Assembly (NCBI GenBank): GCA_002011415.1
Contig: MTNI01000153.1
Coordinates: forward strand, 1-10,817
DNA from: Candidatus Acetothermia bacterium JdFR-47
GTDB lineage: Bacteria; Bipolaricaulota; Bipolaricaulia; Bipolaricaulales; Bipolaricaulaceae
Length of the DNA: 10,817 bases
Reading direction: 5' to 3'
Part shown: piece after piece, positions 5,823-10,817 of the stretch
Layout of the letters: each line of letters begins with the position of its first letter
How positions within the stretch are numbered: position 1 is the first letter of the stretch
Program-made: the position numbers and the translations under genes
The notes under the pieces: model-generated
What the model was told of the DNA's origin: nothing
Databases searched by the model: none
What the model saw: the letters and a program-made list of their open reading frames with translations, nothing else

Positions 5823-7112
5823 ATGCGGTACTTTAAGGTTTTGGTAGTAAGCCTTTTGCTCCTCATAGGGAGCGTGGCTGTCTTCGGAGAGCAGAAGGTC
5901 GTCCGTGTGATGCACGGCTGGCCGGCCCAGCAAGGAGAGGCGTTCGACAAGGTCGTGGCCGCCTTCAAGGCTGCCCACCCCGATATCGACGTGGTGGTGG
6001 AGGTCGTTGGACGTGATCGTCCGGCCATCTTGGCCACCCGCCTTGCCGCCGGGAACCCGCCGGATGTCTCGCCCATCCCGTGGCTGGGATTGATGGCGGA
6101 GTGGGCCCGGGCTGGTTACCTCGTGCCTTTGGACGGCCTCGTGGACGTCTCGGAGCAAGTGGAGGCCCTCACCCCCCTTGGCTACGTCGATGGGGAGCTG
6201 TACGGGGTTTGGCAGTCGGCCAACATCAAGAGCCTTGTGTGGTATAACGTCAACGAGCTAGGGCCTAACTTCAACCTGCCGACCTGGGAGGCGCTTCTGG
6301 CCTTCACCAAGGGCCTGGCCGTGGCGGGGAAGCCCGCGTGGTCAATCGGCCTTGAGTCCGGGGCGGCCTCCGGCTGGCCTGGCACCGACTGGATCGAGGA
6401 TATCATGCTCCGCACCGCGGGGCCTGAACTCTACGACAAGTGGGTGGCCCACGAGATTCCCTGGACCCATCCTGCCGTGCGCCGGGCGTTCGAGCTGTTC
6501 GGCGAGATCGTACTCAACCCGGACTACGTGCTCGGTGGGCCCGTAGGGGCGCTGACCACCAACTTCGGTGACGCCCCGGCGGCCCTGTTCACCGATCCGC
6601 CGCAGGCGTATCTCCACCGGCAGGCCACCTTTATCCAAGGGTTCATCCTCAACACCTACCCGGACCTCGTCCCGGGGGAGGACTTCGACGTGTTCCCCTT
6701 CCCACCGATCGACCCCGAGGCCGTGGATGGCATTCCCATCTTGGGCGCGGGCGACGTCTCGGTGGTGTTCAAGACGGGCGGGCCCCTCCGGGGCACCCGG
6801 CCGGAGGTCATCGAGTTCGTCCAGTTCCTGGCCTCGAAGGAGGCGCAGGAGATCTGGATCCGGGAGCTCGGTGAGCTCGCCGCCAACAAGACCGTCGATG
6901 CCGATGCCATTTACACGAATCCCATCACCAGAAAGGCCTGGGACATCTTGCTTAACGCCAAGGTGTTCCGTTTCGACGGCTCGGACCTGATGCCCGGAGC
7001 CGTCGGCGCCGGGTCGTTCTGGCAGGGGGTGCTCGATTACGTGAGCGGTGTCCCCCTGGATACGGTCCTGGAGACGATCGAGCAGAGCGCCATCGAAGCG
7101 TATGGCAAGTAA
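5823..7112 (+). CDS. aglE: alpha-glucoside-type ABC transporter substrate-binding protein
   Basis: A 429-residue extracytoplasmic sugar-binding protein of the family 1 (CUT1) type that delivers alpha-glucosides to the permeases encoded next. Residues 1-22 form a Sec signal peptide (hydrophobic core LVVSLLLLIGSVAVFG) with likely cleavage before EQK. There is no lipobox cysteine, so it is probably soluble in a periplasm. AglE-like blocks are clear: AGNPPDV (76-82), LVWYN (138-142), ESGAASGWPGTDWIEDIML (178-196), YDKWVAHEIPW (204-214), VLGG (236-239), TTNFGD (245-250) and DPPQAYLHRQATFI (258-271). ATG 5823 is chosen because AAGGAG lies 5 nt upstream and it starts directly at the signal peptide; a TTG at 5778 would add 15 unsupported residues. 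It follows the kinase gene by 90 bp with no convincing promoter between. Residues 175-208 are encoded by a tract nearly identical to the second binding protein gene. Sugar range (maltose, sucrose, trehalose and similar) is inferred from the family. Confidence 0.9.
   Translation: MRYFKVLVVSLLLLIGSVAVFGEQKVVRVMHGWPAQQGEAFDKVVAAFKAAHPDIDVVVEVVGRDRPAILATRLAAGNPPDVSPIPWLGLMAEWARAGYLVPLDGLVDVSEQVEALTPLGYVDGELYGVWQSANIKSLVWYNVNELGPNFNLPTWEALLAFTKGLAVAGKPAWSIGLESGAASGWPGTDWIEDIMLRTAGPELYDKWVAHEIPWTHPAVRRAFELFGEIVLNPDYVLGGPVGALTTNFGDAPAALFTDPPQAYLHRQATFIQGFILNTYPDLVPGEDFDVFPFPPIDPEAVDGIPILGAGDVSVVFKTGGPLRGTRPEVIEFVQFLASKEAQEIWIRELGELAANKTVDADAIYTNPITRKAWDILLNAKVFRFDGSDLMPGAVGAGSFWQGVLDYVSGVPLDTVLETIEQSAIEAYGK
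6345..6445 (+). repeat. near-identical tract shared by the two binding-protein genes (copy 1)
   Basis: These 101 bases match 10717-10817 at 100 positions; the one difference is T at 6401 against C at 10773, a silent Asp codon change. Upstream of the tract the two genes differ at many silent and amino-acid positions. The match runs to the window end, so its full length is unknown. Confidence 0.9.
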
Positions 7113-7131
7113 GACGGGCTGAACGTAAAAA

Positions 7132-7169
7132 AGGGTCTGGGCCCCTCAGGGGCCCAGACCCTCTCTTTT
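7132..7169 (+). terminator. strong intrinsic terminator/hairpin between aglE and aglF
   Basis: A perfect 14-bp stem (left arm AGGGTCTGGGCCCC at 7132-7145, right arm 7149-7162) with a 3-nt loop TCA is followed by CTCTTTT. A run of six A before the stem makes it potentially bidirectional. It sits 20 bp after the aglE stop and 25 bp before aglF. It likely lets only part of the transcription reach the permease genes and protects the aglE mRNA 3' end, so that binding protein exceeds permease. Confidence 0.88.
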
Positions 7170-7187
7170 GTCGAGGAGGATGTTTTG

Positions 7188-8075
7188 GTGCGCACGGGGA
7201 GATGGCAACCCTGGCTGTTTGTGGGGCCGGCCCTGATCATAATCGCGTTCTTCCTCGTCTACCCCACCGTGATGACCATCGTGCGTTCCTTCTTCGGGCG
7301 GGGACAGGAGCTGTTCGGACCCAACGTCCAGTTTGTGGGCCTGGCCAACTGGAAGTACGTGTTCACCAGCCCCACCATGCTCTTGGCACTCCGCAACAAC
7401 GCCTTCTGGGTGGTCATGTTCACCTTCTTCACGGTCACCTTCGGTGTGCTCCTCGCGGTGTTGCTCGACCGGGTTCGGTATGAGCGGATCATCAAATCCA
7501 TCGTGTTCGTGCCCGCGGCCATCTCCTACGTGGGAGCCTCGATCATCTGGAAGTTCGTATACGCCTATCGGGCGGAGGGACTGCCCCAGATCGGCCTCCT
7601 CAACGCGATCGTGGTCGCTTTGGGCGGAAAGCCCGTCGGCTGGCTCATCGAGCGCCCGTGGATCAACAACATCTGCCTCATCGTGGTTGGCATCTGGATC
7701 TGGACCGGGTTTTGCATGGTGATCTTCTCGGCAGCCTACAAGAACATCCCCAGGGCGCTCCTCGAGGCAGCGCGGATCGACGGGGCCACCGAGTGGCAGG
7801 TGTTTCGGAAGGTGACCCTCCCCCTGTTGGGCCCCACCATCGCTGTAGTCGCGACCACCATGGTGGTCCAGGTGCTGAAGGTGTTCGACATCGTGTTCGT
7901 GATGACAAACGGGGCATACGGCACTGAGGTGATCGCCAACCGCATGTACAAGGAGATGTTCAACTTCTTCAACTACGGCCGCGCCAGCGCCATCGCCGTG
8001 GTGTTGCTGTTCCTCATCGTTCCCTTCATGGTCTCCAACCTCCGGCGGTTCACGCAGCAGGGGGTGACACGATGA
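7188..8075 (+). CDS. aglF: alpha-glucoside ABC transporter permease, first subunit
   Basis: An integral membrane permease of 295 residues, pairing with AglG to form the channel for sugar released by AglE. About six membrane spans can be seen, near residues 10-33, 72-93, 103-124, 161-182, 216-237 and 265-286. The cytoplasmic EAA loop that docks the ATPase is at about 193-216 (EAARIDGATEWQVF, then LPLLGP). The segment FVPAAISYVGASIIWKFVYAYR (107-128) resembles the AglF/CUT1 signature of alpha-glucoside systems. GGAGG at 7175-7179 precedes two adjacent in-frame starts, TTG 7185 and GTG 7188; GTG is preferred as the commoner codon at acceptable spacing (8 nt). It lies behind the aglE terminator and overlaps aglG by 4 bp (ATGA), so the two permeases are probably made in equal amounts. 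Substrate specificity is set by AglE, so the symbol rests on family resemblance. Confidence 0.88.
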   Translation: MRTGRWQPWLFVGPALIIIAFFLVYPTVMTIVRSFFGRGQELFGPNVQFVGLANWKYVFTSPTMLLALRNNAFWVVMFTFFTVTFGVLLAVLLDRVRYERIIKSIVFVPAAISYVGASIIWKFVYAYRAEGLPQIGLLNAIVVALGGKPVGWLIERPWINNICLIVVGIWIWTGFCMVIFSAAYKNIPRALLEAARIDGATEWQVFRKVTLPLLGPTIAVVATTMVVQVLKVFDIVFVMTNGAYGTEVIANRMYKEMFNFFNYGRASAIAVVLLFLIVPFMVSNLRRFTQQGVTR

Positions 8076-8929
8076 CCTCGTGGCGGTCGGTGCTTGCTCG
8101 AATTCCCTTGCACGTGGTCATCATCGCCTTCGCCCTCCTGTGGCTTTTGCCCACGCTGGGCCTTCTCGTCACGTCTTTCCGTACCCCCTCGGACATCTTC
8201 GGGTCGGGCTGGTGGACGGTTCTCGCCCATCCGTTCGATTTCCGCCAATATACGATCCAGAACTACATCGGGGTGATCTACCGCCAGGGATTGGGCAGGT
8301 CCTTCTTAAATAGCCTGCTGATCAGCGTGCCGGCCACGTTCCTCTCCGCCTTCGTCGCGGCGTTTGCGGCGTTTGCGTTTGCCTGGATGGAGTTTCCCGG
8401 CCGCAGGGCCCTGTTCATGCTGGTGGTGGCGCTGATGGTGGTCCCCCTGCAGATGACGTTCATACCGATTCTGCCCATCTACCGGCGGTTGCACCTATCG
8501 GGGACCTTTCCCGGCATTTGGCTTGCCCATACGGCCTATGGGCTTCCGCTCACGACTTACCTCCTGCACAGCTTCATATCGAATTTGCCCAAGGACATCT
8601 TCGACTCCGCATCCATCGACGGCGCTTCCCCGCTGCGGATCTTCTTCCACATCGTGGTGCCCGTATCCGTCCCGGCCTTGGCCTCGGTGCTCATCTTCCA
8701 GTTTCTCTGGATTTGGAACGACCTTCTCGTGGCGTTGATCTACCTCGGCGCTACCCCCAACGTCGCCCCTGTCACCCTGACGGTGGCCAACCTGGTCACC
8801 AACCGAGGCCAGAACTGGGAGCTACTCACGGCAGCGGCCTTCGTTTCCGCAGCGTTGCCCCTGGTGGTGTTCTTCTCCCTCCAGCGCTACTTCGTGCGGG
8901 GGATCCTCGCCGGCTCCATCAAGGAGTAG
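8072..8929 (+). CDS. aglG: alpha-glucoside ABC transporter permease, second subunit
   Basis: The 285-residue partner permease of AglF in the inner membrane. Membrane spans are visible near residues 12-35, 80-105, 112-135, 146-168, 200-222 and 252-270. The EAA loop is at about 177-201 (DSASIDGASPLRIFFHIVVPVSVP), with the first EAA residues changed to SAS as is common in MalG-type subunits. The extracytoplasmic stretch SGWWTVLAHPFDFRQYTIQNY (45-65) is typical of AglG. It ends with the conserved RYFVRGILAGSIKE tail. The ATG at 8072 overlaps the aglF stop, so translation is coupled. No ATPase gene and no alpha-glucosidase gene follow directly; the transporter must use a shared MsmX/UgpC-type ATPase encoded elsewhere, or one outside this window. 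A terminator follows 24 bp after the stop, closing the operon. Confidence 0.88.
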   Translation: MTSWRSVLARIPLHVVIIAFALLWLLPTLGLLVTSFRTPSDIFGSGWWTVLAHPFDFRQYTIQNYIGVIYRQGLGRSFLNSLLISVPATFLSAFVAAFAAFAFAWMEFPGRRALFMLVVALMVVPLQMTFIPILPIYRRLHLSGTFPGIWLAHTAYGLPLTTYLLHSFISNLPKDIFDSASIDGASPLRIFFHIVVPVSVPALASVLIFQFLWIWNDLLVALIYLGATPNVAPVTLTVANLVTNRGQNWELLTAAAFVSAALPLVVFFSLQRYFVRGILAGSIKE

Positions 8930-8953
8930 GTTTTGCAGTTGCCATAAGTTTTT

Positions 8954-8985
8954 GGCCTGCCGGCTGCGGCAGGTCATTCTTTCTT
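8954..8985 (+). terminator. intrinsic terminator after aglG
   Basis: A stem CCTGCCG (8956-8962) pairs with CGGCAGG (8967-8973) around the loop GCTG. Two more outer pairs, one of them G-U, extend it. A pyrimidine-rich tail with several T runs follows. It separates the transporter genes from the next regulator. Confidence 0.72.
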
Positions 8986-9018
8986 TCCAGTGCTGCTCTC
9001 AGTTTTTAAGCCAGGGGC

Positions 9019-9047
9019 TTGACTGCCCCGCCGCGGAGGACTATAGT
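9019..9047 (+). promoter_or_regulatory. sigma70-type promoter of the divergent ROK regulator
   Basis: TTGACT (9019-9024) and TATAGT (9042-9047) are separated by exactly 17 bp. The predicted transcript start is near 9054, inside the adjoining palindrome, leaving about 18 nt before the ATG at 9072. Confidence 0.78.
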
Positions 9048-9048
9048 G

Positions 9049-9070
9049 TTTTGTCAAATCTTTGACAAAA
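9049..9070. promoter_or_regulatory. perfect 22-bp palindromic operator
   Basis: The left arm TTTTGTCAAA (9049-9058), a 2-bp centre TC and a right arm (9061-9070) that is the exact reverse complement of the left fill the whole space between the -10 box and the start codon. The site would cover the transcription start and the ribosome-landing region. The AT-rich arms with a central G/C pair resemble ROK repressor operators. It is most simply read as the autoregulatory site of the ROK protein encoded immediately downstream; no other full copy is seen in this window. Confidence 0.82.
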
Positions 9071-9071
9071 G

Positions 9072-10127
9072 ATGTTCAATAAGTCGGCGGCGGCCGTGCT
9101 CCAGGCCCTATGGTGGTCTGAGGGGTTAACGCGTCGGGAGCTCACGTCGATGCTAGGGCTCTCGCGTCCCACGGTGGATAAGGCCATCAAGGAGCTTCTC
9201 GCGCTCGATTTGATCACCCCCCTTGGGCGCCGCCCCTCGGGAGGCGGCCGTCCGGCCCTTTCCTTCATGCTCAATGCCACTGCCCGCCTGGTCCTGGGGG
9301 TGGACCTCGAGCTCCCACACCTGGACGTTATCCTCGCCGATCTTCGTGGCCTTCCGGTCAAGACCAAGCGGACCAAGCTCACGGGGGACCTCTCCGACCC
9401 GCTTGCCACTCTGTCCCGCCTGGCGGACCTGTTGCGGGCTTGGACAGAGGAGGCAGGACACCCGTGGGGACAGGTGGCAGGGGTAGGGGTGGGTGTCCCG
9501 GGCTTCATTGTGGATGGCCTTGTGAGCATCTTGGGTCGGAACCTGCCCACTTGGCTGCGCGTTCCCGCACAAAAGGTGCTCGAGGAGCGGTTGGGTGTTC
9601 CGGTTCAAGTGAACCACGACGTGCACTTCATGGCCCTGGCTGAGGCCCAACGGGGAGGGTGGAACAGCCGGGTCCTTCTTTACCTCGCCCTGCGGCCCGG
9701 GCTCAGGGGCGACATGCGGCTGGGGGCGAGCCTCCTTCTGCAAGGGGAGATCTATCCAGGCGCCCACGGCAACGGGGCCACCTTGTATCGGGCCTTCGTG
9801 GGCCCGGAGGAGCTCGAGGACCTCGCTGGAGAGGCCCTGGCCGAGCGACTGGCGGAACGCCTTACGTCTTCCTTGGTCCACGCCGTCACCCTTTTCGATC
9901 CCGACCGGGTGGTGATCCAAGCCGAGGCCCTGGGGGACCTCGAGCCCTTGTTCCTGGAGCGGTGTCGGAGACACCTCGAACAAGCCCTGGCCGGGGAGTT
10001 CGTTGGTCCGGTGGAGGTGGTGCCGGCCCGGGTGAGGGGCCCGAGCGGCGCCCAAGGTGCCGCCATCGGGGTGGTGCAGGGCCTGGCCCGCTGGCCAGAG
10101 CGGCTGTTTGACGTAGGAAGGGGGTGA
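9072..10127 (+). CDS. divergent ROK-family transcriptional regulator lacking zinc and nucleotide motifs
   Basis: A 351-residue DNA-binding regulator, probably a sugar-responsive repressor. The N-terminal winged helix is at about residues 18-48 (LTRRELTSMLGLSRPTVDKAIKELLALDLI). A ROK-like sensor follows: GVDLE (76-80), GVGVGVPGF (137-145), NHDVHFMALAE (181-191) and the GEIYPGAHGNGA stretch (225-236). It is degenerate compared with active ROK proteins: DxGGT is reduced to DLELP, the NDVN motif has become NHDV, the TGxGxGI loop is replaced by RPGLRGDMRLGAS, and both the GEIGH motif and the CxCGxxGC zinc motif are absent. It therefore cannot be a kinase and may sense its ligand differently. The ATG at 9072 follows a palindrome with no Shine-Dalgarno sequence. 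It lies between two binding-protein systems, so it plausibly controls itself and the gene at 10198 (70 bp downstream, same strand) or aglEFG. Family call good; ligand unknown. Confidence 0.85.
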   Translation: MFNKSAAAVLQALWWSEGLTRRELTSMLGLSRPTVDKAIKELLALDLITPLGRRPSGGGRPALSFMLNATARLVLGVDLELPHLDVILADLRGLPVKTKRTKLTGDLSDPLATLSRLADLLRAWTEEAGHPWGQVAGVGVGVPGFIVDGLVSILGRNLPTWLRVPAQKVLEERLGVPVQVNHDVHFMALAEAQRGGWNSRVLLYLALRPGLRGDMRLGASLLLQGEIYPGAHGNGATLYRAFVGPEELEDLAGEALAERLAERLTSSLVHAVTLFDPDRVVIQAEALGDLEPLFLERCRRHLEQALAGEFVGPVEVVPARVRGPSGAQGAAIGVVQGLARWPERLFDVGRG

Positions 10128-10197
10128 GAGCCGAGAAAGAACTTTTGGGGGCTATCCGGCCGAGATGTAAACAAAGGACTGTATGAGGAGGAAGCGA

Positions 10198-10817
10198 ATG
10201 CGGAGGAAGCTAATCGGGCTGTTTCTAGTGGGCATGGTTGTGGGGCTGGCCGTCGCCGGCCAGGCCGCCGTGACCGTGATGGTGCTTTGGAGCGGGACGG
10301 AGCTCGAGGCGTTCCAGAAGGTTGTCGACGAGTTCACCAAGGCCACTGGCATCGAGGTGAGGATCGAGAGCGTGGGTCGGGACCTGCCAGCGATCCTGGT
10401 TACGCGCCTTGAGGCCGGCAACCCGCCGGACGTGGCAGCGATGCCCAACCCGGGGCAGATGGCGGAGTTCGTGGCCCGCGGGGCCTTGGTCCCGGTCGAG
10501 GGTTTCATGGACCTCTCCCAGTTCCCCAAGGCGTTCGTGGACCTGGCCACGGTCGGTGACCACGTGTACGGGATCTTCATCTCCGCCGACCTCAAGAGCC
10601 TGGTGTGGTACAACCCCAGCGCCCTGTACGCGGAGGGCCTGGCCCCCGCCGACTCCTGGGACGAGCTGATGTACATCACCGAGGCGCTGGCCGCCCGGGG
10701 GAAGGTGCCGTGGGCCATCGGCCTTGAGTCCGGGGCGGCCTCCGGCTGGCCTGGCACCGACTGGATCGAGGACATCATGCTCCGCACCGCGGGGCCTGAA
10801 CTCTACGACAAGTGGGT
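10198..10817 (+). CDS. second AglE-like ABC substrate-binding protein, cut by right window edge
   Basis: The first 206 residues of a family 1 sugar-binding protein, a paralogue of AglE. Residues 1 to about 21-24 are a Sec signal peptide (RRKLIGLFLVGMVVGLAVAG) without a lipobox cysteine. Shared blocks with AglE include VGRD, PAIL, AGNPPDV, KSLVWYN and the long ESGAASGWPGTDWIEDIML segment. Over the first 170 or so residues identity to AglE looks moderate, roughly 40 percent by eye; the last 33 residues are identical. The ATG at 10198 has AGGAGG 6 nt upstream and starts at the signal peptide; an ATG at 10183 in the same frame lies before that Shine-Dalgarno and is less likely. It follows the divergent ROK regulator by 70 bp with no clear promoter, so it may be cotranscribed with it. 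Permease genes probably follow beyond the edge. The substrate is likely another alpha-glucoside or related oligosaccharide. Confidence 0.88.
   Translation, partial: MRRKLIGLFLVGMVVGLAVAGQAAVTVMVLWSGTELEAFQKVVDEFTKATGIEVRIESVGRDLPAILVTRLEAGNPPDVAAMPNPGQMAEFVARGALVPVEGFMDLSQFPKAFVDLATVGDHVYGIFISADLKSLVWYNPSALYAEGLAPADSWDELMYITEALAARGKVPWAIGLESGAASGWPGTDWIEDIMLRTAGPELYDKW
10717..10817 (+). repeat. near-identical tract shared by the two binding-protein genes (copy 2)
   Basis: Partner of 6345-6445 with 100 of 101 bases identical. It begins abruptly at an Ile codon (ATCGGC) and runs to the window edge, so the right boundary cannot be seen. Confidence 0.9.

Noticed and set aside
5776..5852. Short direct repeat (TTTTGG, then GTAGTAAGC or TAGTAAGC) before and inside the start of aglE
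   Set aside because: Only about 15 bases with one indel, partly within the signal-peptide codons; probably chance.
9153..10055. Minus-strand frame of 300 codons opposite the ROK regulator
   Set aside because: No family motifs and Pro/Gln/His-rich composition typical of antisense frames in GC-rich genes; the plus-strand frame has an HTH and its own promoter.
1..10817. tRNA, rRNA, CRISPR arrays, insertion sequences, phage genes
   Set aside because: No clover-leaf sequence, spaced direct repeats, transposase motifs or phage genes were recognised; genes fill nearly all the window.

Overview
This is a GC-rich bacterial sugar-uptake and sugar-metabolism region with ten genes, two of them cut by the window edges. 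Both substrate-binding proteins have ordinary Sec signal peptides with no lipobox cysteine. That suggests a diderm cell with soluble periplasmic binding proteins rather than a Gram-positive one. GC content, frequent GTG/TTG starts, short leaders and gene style would fit an uncultured thermophile-like lineage such as Candidatus Bipolaricaulota or a relative of Thermotogota. That placement is a guess; nothing in the window proves it.

Layout, left to right. (1) 1-1000, minus strand: a ROK-family repressor cut by the left edge, with its frame broken once at a C4 run (800-803); a good sigma70-type promoter lies upstream. (2) 1100-2068, plus: pfkA, 6-phosphofructokinase, divergent from (1). (3) 2038-2919, minus: a ROK sugar kinase, probably glucokinase-like, whose 3' end overlaps pfkA by 31 bp. 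(4) 3045-5732, plus: a tightly coupled trio of DeoR-type regulator, GT4 glycosyltransferase of the sucrose-phosphate-synthase type and a uridine-kinase-like P-loop kinase. The genes overlap by 8 and 4 bp, behind a strong promoter. (5) 5823-8929, plus: aglE, aglF and aglG, an alpha-glucoside-type ABC importer (binding protein and two permeases), with a strong hairpin terminator between aglE and aglF and another after aglG. (6) 9072-10127, plus: a divergent ROK regulator with its own promoter and a perfect 22-bp palindrome filling the space between the -10 box and the start codon. (7) 10198 to the right edge, plus: a second AglE-like binding protein, incomplete.

How it may work together (inference). 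Alpha-glucosides enter through AglEFG, and possibly through a second importer starting at 10198. They are hydrolysed by an enzyme not seen here. Free glucose is phosphorylated by the ROK kinase and passes through PfkA. Three transcription factors (two ROK, one DeoR) sit directly beside the genes they probably control. The glycosyltransferase/kinase pair suggests synthesis or turnover of a disaccharide or its phosphate, but its product cannot be read from the sequence.

Points most worth a second look: the perfect palindrome at 9049-9070; the ROK regulator at 9072-10127, which has lost the zinc and nucleotide motifs of its family; the 100-of-101-base identity between the two otherwise diverged binding-protein genes; and the unexplained glycosyltransferase/kinase operon. 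No gap between genes exceeds about 150 bp. No RNA genes, CRISPR arrays or insertion sequences were recognised.
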